From assembly GCA_021325575.1 (NCBI GenBank), contig JAJPGW010000010.1, positions 248,001 to 312,000 on the forward strand: DNA of 64,000 bases. Reading direction: 5' to 3'. Positions 50,381 through 58,932 of this stretch are shown here, in pieces. Below the pieces are notes generated by a model. That model was not told where the DNA came from, did not search any database, and saw only the letters and a list, made by a program, of their open reading frames with translations. Every line of letters starts with the position of its first letter. Position 1 is the first letter of the stretch. Source of the stretch: Gammaproteobacteria bacterium (GTDB lineage Bacteria; Pseudomonadota; Gammaproteobacteria; DSM-16500). Position numbers and translations under genes: made by a program.

Positions 50381-52801
50381 ATGCGCTATATTCTTGAGCT
50401 AAACTCAGTTAATTCATCTCATATTGAACAAGTCGGCGGCAAAAATGCATCCATTGGTGAAATGATTCAGAATCTGCAATCCGCAGGGATTAAAGTTCCA
50501 GATGGATTTGCCACAACGACCCGTTTTTATAAAGAATTTTTAGCGCAAAATGGTTTAGATAAAAAAATTTCCAAAACCATCGCTGGTTTAAAAGTCGATA
50601 ATGTCAAAGAACTCGAAAAAACAGCCAAACTGATTCGCTCCTGGGTGATGGCAGCTGAATTTTCCAAAGAATTTGAAAAAGAAGTCACGCAAGCGTATGC
50701 AAAATTAAAAAATCAAACGGTGGCGGTCCGTTCTTCTGCAACAGCAGAAGATTTAGCAACGGCTTCGTTCGCAGGTCAACAAGAAACTTTTTTAAATGTA
50801 AAAGGTTTAAAAAATGTTTTGCACTCGATCAAAATGGTTTTTGCATCTCTTTTTACCTCGCGCGCAATTGCTTATCGCCAGCATCATGGATTTGACATTA
50901 ATCAAATTTCAATTTCCGCAGGCATTCAACCGATGATTCGCAGTGACAAAGGCGTGAGCGGTGTCATGTTTACGCTGGACACGGAATCGGGTTTTGATCA
51001 AGTCGTTTTGATTACGGCTGCATACGGTTTAGGTGAAGGCATTGTGCAAGGACAAATTAATCCAGATGAATTTTGCGTTTCAAAACCTCTCTTAAATCAA
51101 AATCGTTTTGCCATCTTGCAACGACGTCTTGGAAGCAAAATGTCAAAAATGGTTTATGCGGATACCAAAAATCCACGCACCGCCATTAAATCCGTATCCG
51201 TTCCTGAAAAAGACCGCTTACGTTTTTGTTTGACCGATGAAGACATCACAACACTTGCAAAACAAGCGTTACTTATCGAAAAACATTACAAAAAATTCAT
51301 GGACATCGAATGGGCGAAAGACGGCATCACCGGCGAAATTTACATTTTGCAAGCCCGCCCTGAAACCGTAAAAAGTCAGATGAAACAAGAACAATCCATT
51401 GAACGTTATTATTTAACGAAAAAAGGAAAAGTGTTAGTCGAAGGCCAAAGCATCGGTCAGCGCATTTGCAGTGGCAAAGCACGCGTGATTTTAGATCCAA
51501 AAAAAATGCACGATGTTAAACCCGGTGAAATTTTAGTGACGGACATGACGGACCCGGATTGGGAACCGATTATGAAGCGTGCGGGTGCGATTGTCACCAA
51601 TCGCGGTGGACGGACTTGTCACGCAGCAATTATTGCGCGCGAACTGGGTGTGCCTGCAGTAGTCGGTTGCGGTGATGCCACTAAACAAATTAAAAATGGC
51701 GACAGGGTCACCGTATCTTGCGCAGAAGGACAAACCGGCCATATTTATTCAGGCGATTTGCCTTATGAAGTGCAAAAAGTTTCAATCAAAAACATGCCTG
51801 CTTTACCTTTAAAATTATGCATTAATATGGGAAATCCAGAGCGCGCGTTCACAACCCAATTTTTACCGAATGAAGGGGTGGGACTTGCGCGATTGGAATT
51901 TATCATCAGCAACATGATCGGTGTGCATCCCAATGCCTTGTTACAATTCGATTCTTTACCACAAAAATTACGCCAGGAAATCCACAAAAAAACTCAAGCG
52001 TATTCTTCGCCGGTTGAATTTTACATTGAAAAATTACGCGAAGGGATTTCGATTATTGCAGCAGCATTTTTTCCAAAACAAGTCATTTTCCGATTTTCTG
52101 ATTTTAAATCGAATGAATATGCAAATTTGTTAGGTGGAAATTTATTTGAGCCGCAAGAAGAAAATCCGATGATTGGCTATCGCGGCGCATCGCGTTACAA
52201 AGATGCCAAATTTAAAGAATGTTTTAAATTAGAATGCGAAGCTTTCAAACGTGTGCGCGATGAAATGGGTCTCACCAATGCGCAAGTCATGGTTCCTTTT
52301 GCGCGTACCGTTGATGAATTACAACAAGTGATCGAAGTCATCGGAGCCAATGGATTAAAACGCGGTAAAAACGATCTGAAAATTTTTATGATGTGCGAAG
52401 TGCCGTCAAACGCGCTGCTTGCTTCAGAATTTTTAAAACATGTGGATGGATTTTCGATTGGTTCAAATGATTTAACGCAGCTTACGTTAGGATTAGATCG
52501 CGATTCAGGATTGGTTGCATCCCTTTTCGATGAGCGCAATGATGCCATTAAAATTTTGCTGAATCAGGCGATCAGCGAATGCAATAAAGCAGGCAAATAT
52601 ATTGGTATTTGCGGTCAGGCACCCTCTGATCATCCCGATTTTGCTGAATGGTTGGTTGAAAAAGGTATTCAGAATATTTCACTCAATCCGGATTCCATTG
52701 TTGAGACCTGGATGCTCCTCTCAAAAAAGTTTCAAAGCACCTCTAAGCATGTTCAGCATGCCTTAAGAGGTGCGCGTCGAGAAAAGCCGGTGATGGTTTG
52801 A
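50381..52801 (+). CDS. ppsA: phosphoenolpyruvate synthase
   Basis: Converts pyruvate and ATP to phosphoenolpyruvate, AMP and phosphate, for gluconeogenesis. 806 residues. N-terminal ATP-grasp domain (VGGKNASIGEMIQNL, AVRSSATAEDLATASFAGQQETFLN), central swivelling domain with the phospho-histidine GGRTCHAAIIARELGVPAVVG, and C-terminal PEP-binding barrel with LLASEFLKHVDGFSIGSNDLTQLTLGLDRDSG and GKYIGICGQAPSDHPDFAEWL (catalytic Cys). Full length and intact. AAAGGA ribosome site; the inverted repeat just upstream suggests regulation in the leader. Confidence 0.96.
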   Translation: MRYILELNSVNSSHIEQVGGKNASIGEMIQNLQSAGIKVPDGFATTTRFYKEFLAQNGLDKKISKTIAGLKVDNVKELEKTAKLIRSWVMAAEFSKEFEKEVTQAYAKLKNQTVAVRSSATAEDLATASFAGQQETFLNVKGLKNVLHSIKMVFASLFTSRAIAYRQHHGFDINQISISAGIQPMIRSDKGVSGVMFTLDTESGFDQVVLITAAYGLGEGIVQGQINPDEFCVSKPLLNQNRFAILQRRLGSKMSKMVYADTKNPRTAIKSVSVPEKDRLRFCLTDEDITTLAKQALLIEKHYKKFMDIEWAKDGITGEIYILQARPETVKSQMKQEQSIERYYLTKKGKVLVEGQSIGQRICSGKARVILDPKKMHDVKPGEILVTDMTDPDWEPIMKRAGAIVTNRGGRTCHAAIIARELGVPAVVGCGDATKQIKNGDRVTVSCAEGQTGHIYSGDLPYEVQKVSIKNMPALPLKLCINMGNPERAFTTQFLPNEGVGLARLEFIISNMIGVHPNALLQFDSLPQKLRQEIHKKTQAYSSPVEFYIEKLREGISIIAAAFFPKQVIFRFSDFKSNEYANLLGGNLFEPQEENPMIGYRGASRYKDAKFKECFKLECEAFKRVRDEMGLTNAQVMVPFARTVDELQQVIEVIGANGLKRGKNDLKIFMMCEVPSNALLASEFLKHVDGFSIGSNDLTQLTLGLDRDSGLVASLFDERNDAIKILLNQAISECNKAGKYIGICGQAPSDHPDFAEWLVEKGIQNISLNPDSIVETWMLLSKKFQSTSKHVQHALRGARREKPVMV

Positions 52802-52812
52802 AAAAGCCAACC

Positions 52813-52893
52813 GTCATTGCGAGCCGTCGTTAGACGGCGAAGCAATCTCTCAAAAGATTGCTTCGCCCGTAAAAAGCACGGCCTCGCAATGAC
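52813..52893. repeat. dispersed GTCATTGCGAG palindrome, copy 5
   Basis: Outer arms GTCATTGCGAG/CTCGCAATGAC; inner GAAGCAATCT/AGATTGCTTC hairpin. It fills the gap between the convergent ppsA and the exported unknown at 52903. Confidence 0.88.
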
Positions 52894-52902
52894 GAGCAAT
52901 TA

Positions 52903-53427
52903 TTATTTAGTAATTGTTAATCGATTTTTATCAAAATCAAAATGCACATTCGGATATCGGTTCCAATGGGCTTGAAGTTTTTTCTTCAGTTCTGCTTTGA
53001 GCGTTGGTGGTGTGAAAGGCGTCAATGTGAAATCCAAATCGCCTGTGGGAGAGGGCATTCCGAAATTAACAATAAAGCATTGATCCAATTGGTTATGAAG
53101 ACAGCCATAGAGACGGATTATTTCTTCATGACTTTGATCGATCAGAAGTAAGGGAGTGCTTTCACCTAATTCATCATCAATTTGTATTAAAAATCCAATA
53201 GAACCACTTGAAAAGGTAAATATTTTGGTCCGAGGACTATTGGCTGGCAGTGTATCCACATCGAAAGTCACAGGGATGGTTGAATACAAGGAATTAACAA
53301 AATGCAAAGGATGAGATAGTTCATTAGTGACATAAATGGTAAAAGAGTCATCTTTTGTTTGTGCCGCAAAACTAATTTGAAACAAACAAACTAGTATCAA
53401 GCCTGTTATTAATTTTAAAATTTTCAT
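52903..53427 (-). CDS. exported hypothetical protein
   Basis: A 174-residue protein with a signal peptide (MKILKLITGLILVCLFQISFA cut before AQ). The mature part appears beta-rich (FTIYVTNELSHPLHFVNSLY, IPVTFDVDTLPANSPRTKIFTFSSGSIGFLIQIDD) with two cysteines (GCLHNQLDQCF) that could form a disulfide. It ends in a charged helix-strand (LKKKLQAHWNRYPNVHFDFDKNRLTITK). No family is recognised. It lies three bases downstream of another exported unknown, so the two form a pair. Confidence 0.75.
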   Translation of the reverse strand: MKILKLITGLILVCLFQISFAAQTKDDSFTIYVTNELSHPLHFVNSLYSTIPVTFDVDTLPANSPRTKIFTFSSGSIGFLIQIDDELGESTPLLLIDQSHEEIIRLYGCLHNQLDQCFIVNFGMPSPTGDLDFTLTPFTPPTLKAELKKKLQAHWNRYPNVHFDFDKNRLTITK

Positions 53428-53430
53428 GAA

Positions 53431-53874
53431 TTATTTCCTCGTATTTGCAAGAGGTAAGTGGGTAATAGGGCATTGTGCATTAGGGTCTTTGCAAAGATAA
53501 GTACTACTACCTTGATATTGTACCCAATGAGGATCAGAGACATTAGGTATCTCTAAATAACTCGTATTAATGTAAATTGTATAACCTTGCGCTGATTTAT
53601 AATTAAAAAATGATGCTGCATCGGGTCCAGTTTCCCCTTGGGCATTCAAAAAAGTAAACTTGATAGGTGTGTTAAGAGGCATTCTTGTATCAAGATCTCC
53701 TTCGACGAGATACAATTTATTAAAGCCTTCGCACTGTATTTTAAAGTATGCATTGCGATCGCTTAAATGCGTGCAAGTAATTTCCTTCGGCGGCATATAG
53801 ACCAGCGGATCAGCAATAACGCAAGTGCTAAGCAAAACCAAGCTTAGGGTCGCTATTTTATGAATCAGGTTCAT
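53431..53874 (-). CDS. exported hypothetical protein
   Basis: A 147-residue protein with a signal peptide (MNLIHKIATLSLVLLSTCVIA cut before DP). Mature part about 126 residues, beta-rich, with four cysteines in two groups (ITCTHLSD ... KIQCEGF and YLCKDPNAQC), likely disulfides in the periplasm or outside. No family is recognised. It precedes the exported unknown at 52903 by three bases and is the first gene of the pair. Confidence 0.75.
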   Translation of the reverse strand: MNLIHKIATLSLVLLSTCVIADPLVYMPPKEITCTHLSDRNAYFKIQCEGFNKLYLVEGDLDTRMPLNTPIKFTFLNAQGETGPDAASFFNYKSAQGYTIYINTSYLEIPNVSDPHWVQYQGSSTYLCKDPNAQCPITHLPLANTRK

Positions 53875-53970
53875 GAGTAAAAGGCCTCTCGAATAATTTG
53901 TGTTGCTATTTTAATCACCATAAAAAATTAAGTCCAGAAAAAAACCAAATAAACAGATAGGATTTGAGCG

Positions 53971-54390
53971 TTATTTGATCAAATAGTGAATAGCCTGCAG
54001 CAATTGCTGATCACTGCATTCAAAACATCCGCCGCGCGCCGGCATTGCCCCTTTGCCATGAAGTGTTGTTTTTAATAATTTCGCTATCCCTTTTTTTCGC
54101 AATTTTTGCATGGCTTTGGGGTCATTGATTTTCGGTGCTGGGACATCAATGATCGCTTCCTCTGCATGGCAGGAGGCGCAGTATTCTTTATAAATTTTTT
54201 CGCCGGCATTAGGATCGCCTTGCAGTTGTTTTACGAATGAAATGGGCGTGTGATAAGTTTGTGGGAAAGAGATGGCTTTGTCGTCAGTGGTTATTGTTTT
54301 TTTATGAAGGTAATAAGATATAATAAAACCGGACAGGCCGCTAATACATAGCAGCAAGATAATCAAAAAAATTTTTTGGCGATTTGTCAT
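53971..54390 (-). CDS. cytochrome c5-like membrane-anchored cytochrome c
   Basis: A 139-residue cytochrome: an N-terminal anchor helix (KIFLIILLLCISGLSGFIISYYL), a heme-binding CASCH (YKEYCASCHAEEAI), and the c5-type C-terminal pair of cysteines in GGCFECSDQQLLQAIHYLI. The axial methionine is likely in GKGAMPARGG. It probably carries electrons to or near the aa3 oxidase. I chose the ATG at 54390; the TTG-initiated extension is not needed. It lies at the end of the minus-strand oxidase-assembly genes, behind sco1. Confidence 0.9.
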   Translation of the reverse strand: MTNRQKIFLIILLLCISGLSGFIISYYLHKKTITTDDKAISFPQTYHTPISFVKQLQGDPNAGEKIYKEYCASCHAEEAIIDVPAPKINDPKAMQKLRKKGIAKLLKTTLHGKGAMPARGGCFECSDQQLLQAIHYLIK

Positions 54391-54399
54391 TATTTCAAA

Positions 54400-54428
54400 A
54401 CTTGAGATCACAATTTGTGACCTCAAGT
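54400..54428 (-). terminator. inverted repeat between sco1 and the cytochrome gene
   Basis: Minus-strand ACTTGAGGTCAC/GTGATCTCAAGT around a five-base loop, then TTTTG. It sits ten bases behind the sco1 stop. It may terminate or attenuate the oxidase-assembly transcript, or be a transcription factor site, since it also ends just 10 bases before the next ATG. Confidence 0.5.
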
Positions 54429-54438
54429 TTCCCAATTA

Positions 54439-55086
54439 TTACGATGCTCTTAGAATTTCCTTGTACTCATTTACCAATTGCTCAGGATTATGCGGATACG
54501 AAAAATAGGCCTGCAGCTCACCCTTTGGATTAATCAACAAAATTTCTGCGCTGTGATCAAAATAATAATCCGCTTTTGTATCCCCCTGCATTTTCACTGA
54601 AACAATATGAAATTGATTTTCCAAAGCAGTGGTACTTTTATCATCACCGCGCAATCCAATAAAATGCGGATTAAACGCATGCACATAAGTTCGCATTCTG
54701 TAAGTGTTGTCGCGATCGGCATCAATTGTTACAAAAACCACTTGCGGTAATTGATTATCAGGCAGTTGTTGTTCTAATGACTTATACATTTTATTCAATG
54801 CCGACAAAGTCGTAGGACATACACTCGCGCAATTGGTAAAACCAAAAAACATCATCGACCAGCGGCCACGTAAGTTTCCTTTAGAAAAAGGCGCGCCATT
54901 TTGATCTTGCAAATTAAAATCTTCAATGTCTTTGCTAGGATTTAAGACCAAGCCGTTAATTTTGACATCTTGCAATCGTGGACCATGATGTCGGATCACG
55001 CCAAAATACATTGCGATCGCTGGGATCACAATAAAAATAGCGATGAGTTGCGTTAATATAAAAGAATGCGATTTTTTCTTAGTCAT
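54439..55086 (-). CDS. SCO1/SenC copper chaperone for cytochrome oxidase
   Basis: Inserts copper into the CuA site of oxidase subunit II. 215 residues: N-terminal membrane anchor (FILTQLIAIFIVIPAIAMYFGV), then a thioredoxin fold with the copper-binding C-x3-C (FGFTNCASVCPTTLSAL) and a distal histidine (YYFDHSAEILLI). RWSMMFFGF and VFVTIDADRDNTYRMRTYV are typical. The ATG at 55086 overlaps the ctaB stop (ATGA). Part of the oxidase assembly gene string. Confidence 0.95.
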   Translation of the reverse strand: MTKKKSHSFILTQLIAIFIVIPAIAMYFGVIRHHGPRLQDVKINGLVLNPSKDIEDFNLQDQNGAPFSKGNLRGRWSMMFFGFTNCASVCPTTLSALNKMYKSLEQQLPDNQLPQVVFVTIDADRDNTYRMRTYVHAFNPHFIGLRGDDKSTTALENQFHIVSVKMQGDTKADYYFDHSAEILLINPKGELQAYFSYPHNPEQLVNEYKEILRAS

Positions 55087-55955
55087 AAATAAGCCCTCGT
55101 TATCCAATAATGATCAATCAATAATAATAAAAACAAAATACCTAAATAATAAATCGAATACCAAAAAGTCGCGATCGCAATTTTTCTGTCGTTACTAAAA
55201 TATAAACGCAGAACGTAATATAGAAAAATTGCATTCGCAATCGAAACGCCCGCAAAGTAAAGTTTTCCAGACATGTGGATGAAATAAGGCAACGACGTTA
55301 CACAAGTTAACAAAATCGTATAGAGCAAAATATTTAATTTTGTGTAAGCAACGCCATGCGTATGCGGAAGCATGGGCACATTGGCTTTTGCATAATCTTC
55401 CAAACGATAAATAGCAAGCGACCAGAAATGGGGTGGCGTCCAAACATAAATAATTAAAACTAATAATAAGCTTTCAGGGCTGACTGAGCCTGTGACAGCG
55501 GTCCAACCCAGCAATGGGGGTGCAGCTCCCGCAATTCCGCCAATCACAATATTTTGAGGTGTCGCATGCTTTAAATAAAGTGTGTAGACGACGGCATAAC
55601 CCATCAGGGAAAGAAAAGTTAAAATAGCAGTCAGTGGATTAATCAGAAAAACCAACAACAACATCCCCGTGAAACATAAAATCCCAGCAAAAATTAAACT
55701 ATTTTTAACAGAAATTTTACCCTGCACAATCGGGCGATTTTGTGTGCGTCCCATTAATTTATCAATATGAAGATCGGCAATATGATTTAATGCAGCTGCC
55801 GCACACGCCACAAACGCAATTCCTAAATTTCCAAAAATCATAGGAACAACTGGAAACGAACTCGAGGGTGCAAGACACATGCCAACCATCGAAGTCAAAA
55901 TCATCAACATGACAACGCGCGGCTTGCATAATTCAAGATAATTTTTGATGGTCAT
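55083..55955 (-). CDS. ctaB: protoheme IX farnesyltransferase
   Basis: Converts heme B to heme O. A 290-residue UbiA-superfamily membrane protein: YLELCKPRVVMLMILTSMVGMCLA, the aspartate motif NHIADLHIDKLMGRTQNRPIVQGKI, and WTPPHFWSLAIYRLEDYAKANVPMLPHTHGVAYTKLN with the second. All CyoE/CtaB signatures are visible. It overlaps ctaA by four bases upstream and sco1 by four downstream, so the genes are translationally coupled. Confidence 0.96.
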   Translation of the reverse strand: MTIKNYLELCKPRVVMLMILTSMVGMCLAPSSSFPVVPMIFGNLGIAFVACAAAALNHIADLHIDKLMGRTQNRPIVQGKISVKNSLIFAGILCFTGMLLLVFLINPLTAILTFLSLMGYAVVYTLYLKHATPQNIVIGGIAGAAPPLLGWTAVTGSVSPESLLLVLIIYVWTPPHFWSLAIYRLEDYAKANVPMLPHTHGVAYTKLNILLYTILLTCVTSLPYFIHMSGKLYFAGVSIANAIFLYYVLRLYFSNDRKIAIATFWYSIYYLGILFLLLLIDHYWITRAYL

Positions 55956-56971
55956 GCAATGGTCTCGTTTGGAATATAAATCAGTTTAAACAATAATGTT
56001 ACCCACGCTAATACTAGCAATGCAGCCACCAGATTGTGCAAGATAGCAGTTGCCAAGGGCAATTGAAATAACACATTGGTGATACCCAGGCAAACCTGAA
56101 TTAAGATTAATCCTAAAATAAGATAAAGTGTTTTCATGATTTCATTGGAAACCCGTGCGCGCACTAAGATAATCGCAGCAAAAATAAACGTATACAGCGC
56201 AAAAATACCGGCAACCGTTCGATGCACCATCTGAATCGTTTGCCGCACACTGTCAGGCAAGGTGCCGCCTTCGTAATTGATTCCAATGGGTTGAAACAGA
56301 TTAAAAGCGTCTTTTAGCTGCCAAGTGAGTGATTGATCATTATGGCAAAATGGAAAATCAGGACAAGAAAGTGATGCATAATGCGTGCTCGTCCACGCGC
56401 CTAGTGCAATTTGAAAAAATAAAATCAAAATACCAATCACGGCCCAAGGAATTAAATGAAAATAGTTTCGCGTTGCAAAATAGTTTTGTCGGTTGTTTAA
56501 AAAGATAAGCCACAATAATGTTAAAATTAAAAATCCACCCAGGAGATGCTGAGTGACAATCACAGGCAGTAATTTTAAAGTAACAGTCCATGCACCTAAT
56601 GCGATTTGATACATTAATAATAAAATCAAACCCACTGAAAGCAAAATATTTCCACGCGTGCGAAAAACTTTTTTACTAAAAATAATCACGATCAAAATCA
56701 AGATCAAACAACTTAAACCACCGACAAAATAACGATGGATCATCTCAGCCCATGCTTTGTATGCGACCAAGTGAGTCATGGGGTACAGAAAGGCTGCTAG
56801 CTCCTGCGCTTTTTCAGTGAGTGGAACGGTAATGCGTCCATAACATCCAGGCCAATCAGGGCAGCCTAAACCCGCATCAATTAAGCGAGTGAAAGCACCC
56901 AGTCCGATAACCGTGAATGCAAAGAAACTCGCAAATAGTGCGAGCCTGGAAAGCAAACGTGGTTTACCCAA
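55952..56971 (-). CDS. ctaA: heme A synthase (CtaA/COX15)
   Basis: Oxidises heme O to heme A, the prosthetic group of aa3 oxidases. 339 residues with about eight helices and the duplicated heme-binding layout: GLGAFTRLIDAGLGCPDWPGCYG, HRYFVGGLSCL, VTQHLLGGFLIL, ALGAWTSTHYASLSCPDFPFC, VQMVHRTVAGIFALYTF and ILHNLVAALLVL. The paired Cys in both halves and the four His match the family. It overlaps the SCO-like gene upstream by eight bases. Confidence 0.94.
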   Translation of the reverse strand: MGKPRLLSRLALFASFFAFTVIGLGAFTRLIDAGLGCPDWPGCYGRITVPLTEKAQELAAFLYPMTHLVAYKAWAEMIHRYFVGGLSCLILILIVIIFSKKVFRTRGNILLSVGLILLLMYQIALGAWTVTLKLLPVIVTQHLLGGFLILTLLWLIFLNNRQNYFATRNYFHLIPWAVIGILILFFQIALGAWTSTHYASLSCPDFPFCHNDQSLTWQLKDAFNLFQPIGINYEGGTLPDSVRQTIQMVHRTVAGIFALYTFIFAAIILVRARVSNEIMKTLYLILGLILIQVCLGITNVLFQLPLATAILHNLVAALLVLAWVTLLFKLIYIPNETIA

Positions 56972-57461
56972 TTTGAGAGACCTCCAGCACGCGTTTAATG
57001 TCTCGCAAAATATCCATAGGGGAATTGTTCGAAGAATAATACATGAATAAATTTCCTTCGGGATCGATCAAATAAATTTTGTCGCCCACTGCGATATGAT
57101 TTTCTTCAAGCTTGGTACTCATTATTTTTAATAAAGGATCATTTTCTTTTAAGAAAAGTGATTCCATTCTGTCTTGATCTTTTCCTAACGCTTTGCAAAC
57201 CTGGCTTAATTCAAAATTAATTTTCTGACATTTTTCATCACAATTTGCGGCAACATGTAAAATATGCCATTTATTTTTATGGGGATTGCCAGAAAATAAA
57301 TAACTCACATTCAGTGGGGGATTCAACAATTTTCCGTGATTCACTGTTTTAAAATGAAAATAGTCATGATAATGAAACAGCAGAGTGCTCAAAATCATGG
57401 GCAATATAAAAATAACTAAAACCAGATAAAATAGGTGACGAGGTTTTTTTTCAGGGTGCAT
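56964..57461 (-). CDS. SCO-like membrane-anchored thioredoxin-fold protein
   Basis: About 165 residues. N-terminal anchor helix (LFYLVLVIFILPMILSTLLF), then a domain with WHILHVAANCDEKCQKINFELSQVCKAL, where the C-x3-C (CDEKC) mirrors the SCO copper motif, and KIYLIDPEGNLFMYYSS, a typical thioredoxin-fold strand. A distal copper-binding His is not obvious. It sits between surf1 and ctaA in the position where gammaproteobacterial oxidase loci carry such a protein, so a role in oxidase assembly is likely. ATG 57461 chosen; GTG 57476 is an alternative. Confidence 0.8.
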   Translation of the reverse strand: MHPEKKPRHLFYLVLVIFILPMILSTLLFHYHDYFHFKTVNHGKLLNPPLNVSYLFSGNPHKNKWHILHVAANCDEKCQKINFELSQVCKALGKDQDRMESLFLKENDPLLKIMSTKLEENHIAVGDKIYLIDPEGNLFMYYSSNNSPMDILRDIKRVLEVSQIG

Positions 57462-58206
57462 TTTTAATTTTCTCACAACAAAAACAAAAGTAAGCGATAA
57501 AAATAACGAGTGCCATAATAAACCATTGCACGCAATAACCTAAGTGACGTTCGGGCATAATCGATGTAATTACCCAGTCGCGCACGAAGCCATTGGGTTC
57601 GGATGCATTAAGACGCACGATAAATGGAAAAAATTTGAGACCCGTCAAATTGGTAAGTTCCTGCAAATCAATTTTTTGCACGACCAGTGGTCGTTTGTCG
57701 GGATATAAAATATTTTTTCCCAAAATAAAATTATGCTCATTCAGTAATTTAATATATCCCTTAATGTGTTCTTTGATTTTCACTAAACTCGCAAATGGAA
57801 TTTTCGGAATATCCGTCGACTTCACCCAGCCGCGATCGACCAGCAACACTTTGTTTTCTCGTGGAATCATAAAAGGTGTCACAACTTCATAACCGGTTTG
57901 ATCTTGATAATATTGATTTTGCACGAACATAGTCAGCGCATTGAGATAGTAGCCTTCAGCCGTCACATTTTGAAATTCGATTTCTTTTACGGGTTTTTGA
58001 ATGACGCTTTCAAGCGGTAAGGGCGCTGCATTTCGGGTTTCTTCAAATTTAGTCAGTAATTCCTTTTTAAATTGATAACGATGATACTGCCAGACGCCTA
58101 AATAACAAAAGAGTAAGAAAAAAAATAAGGAAAAAAGAGTCATTCCCCATTTAAACGTACATAAATAGGTTTGATTGCGAAATTGGAATTTTAGTGAAGC
58201 AGTCAT
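57451..58206 (-). CDS. SURF1-family cytochrome oxidase assembly protein
   Basis: Assists heme a insertion into oxidase subunit I. 251 residues with two membrane helices, one near each end (LFSLFFFLLFCYLGVWQYHRYQF, containing the family's LGxWQ; and WFIMALVIFIAYFCFCC). Between them lie GYYLNALTMFVQNQYYQDQTGYEVVTPFMIP, VLLVDRGWVKST and NRHLGYCVQWF-like end (PERHLGYCVQWFIMALV), all SURF1 marks. First gene of the assembly string behind a dispersed palindrome that separates it from ctaG. Confidence 0.93.
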   Translation of the reverse strand: MTASLKFQFRNQTYLCTFKWGMTLFSLFFFLLFCYLGVWQYHRYQFKKELLTKFEETRNAAPLPLESVIQKPVKEIEFQNVTAEGYYLNALTMFVQNQYYQDQTGYEVVTPFMIPRENKVLLVDRGWVKSTDIPKIPFASLVKIKEHIKGYIKLLNEHNFILGKNILYPDKRPLVVQKIDLQELTNLTGLKFFPFIVRLNASEPNGFVRDWVITSIMPERHLGYCVQWFIMALVIFIAYFCFCCEKIKNAP

Positions 58207-58248
58207 TTTTTTCAGTTACCCATTGAGTGCGTCATTGCATGAAACGCC

Positions 58249-58344
58249 GTCATTGCGAGCCGCCGTTAGGCGGCGAAGCAATCTCTAAAAGATTGCTTCG
58301 TCGCATAAAGCGCTCCTCGCAATGACGGCGCTCCTCACAATGAC
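58249..58344. repeat. dispersed GTCATTGCGAG palindrome, copy 6 (extended)
   Basis: Outer arms GTCATTGCGAG/CTCGCAATGAC with inner GAAGCAATCT/AGATTGCTTC hairpin, plus an additional degenerate end (CTCACAATGAC) and a stray GTCATTGCAT at 58231. It occupies the gap between ctaG and surf1, the place where ctaE would normally lie. Confidence 0.88.
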
Positions 58345-58354
58345 GAGTGTGCTA

Positions 58355-58930
58355 TTATAAATCAATTCGCCCTTTAGTAAAACGCTCTTGATTTTTCTTA
58401 AACGCCGTCGCATCAAAAAGTGTGTATGAAAGCGTAATTTCTTTAATATTTTTAGGCACATCCGGTTCAATAAAGAAATAAACCGGCATTTCCGCTTTTT
58501 CATTTTTGAAAAAATATTGTTGAGTGAAACAGAAACATTCGGTTTTTTTGAGATACCGTGCTGCGTCCGAGGGTGTGATGCTCGGAATGGCCTGCACGGT
58601 TATTTCATTGCCCGTTTGATTTTCAGCGAAAAAATAAATTAATTTGGATTCACCTGGGTGGATCTCTAAATGAGTATGCAATGACGCAAATTTAAATCGT
58701 AAACCATTATGCAACGTAGTCGTAAAAGTTACCTTAATCGTTCGTGACATATCGACTTTCATATTGGCTTCCATGACAGATGCGGAACGTACGCCGCGGC
58801 CATTTAACCCTTCTTTTTTGCAGACCAATTCATACAAGGGTACCAACATGTAACAAAACCCAAACATGAAAATAACGCCGCACACTAAGATCAGTATGAG
58901 GCGTTTATGACTTTTTGCCGATTGTGACAT
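58355..58930 (-). CDS. ctaG: cytochrome c oxidase assembly protein CtaG/Cox11
   Basis: Delivers copper to the CuB site of oxidase subunit I. 191 residues: N-terminal anchor (LILILVCGVIFMFGFCYMLVPLYELVCKKEGLNG, with the conserved LVPLYxxxC), then the beta-barrel copper domain. That domain includes QAIPSITPSDAARYLKKTECFCFTQQYFFKNEKAEMPVYFFIEPDVP, with the copper-binding CFCF. Both cysteines are present. It follows ctaD after two bases on the same strand. Confidence 0.95.
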   Translation of the reverse strand: MSQSAKSHKRLILILVCGVIFMFGFCYMLVPLYELVCKKEGLNGRGVRSASVMEANMKVDMSRTIKVTFTTTLHNGLRFKFASLHTHLEIHPGESKLIYFFAENQTGNEITVQAIPSITPSDAARYLKKTECFCFTQQYFFKNEKAEMPVYFFIEPDVPKNIKEITLSYTLFDATAFKKNQERFTKGRIDL

Positions 58931-58932
58931 GA

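Noticed and set aside
54400-54428. CRP site upstream of the small cytochrome gene
   Set aside because: The half-sites TCACAA/TTGTGA are in everted order relative to the TGTGA-N6-TCACA consensus; a transcript hairpin is the simpler reading.
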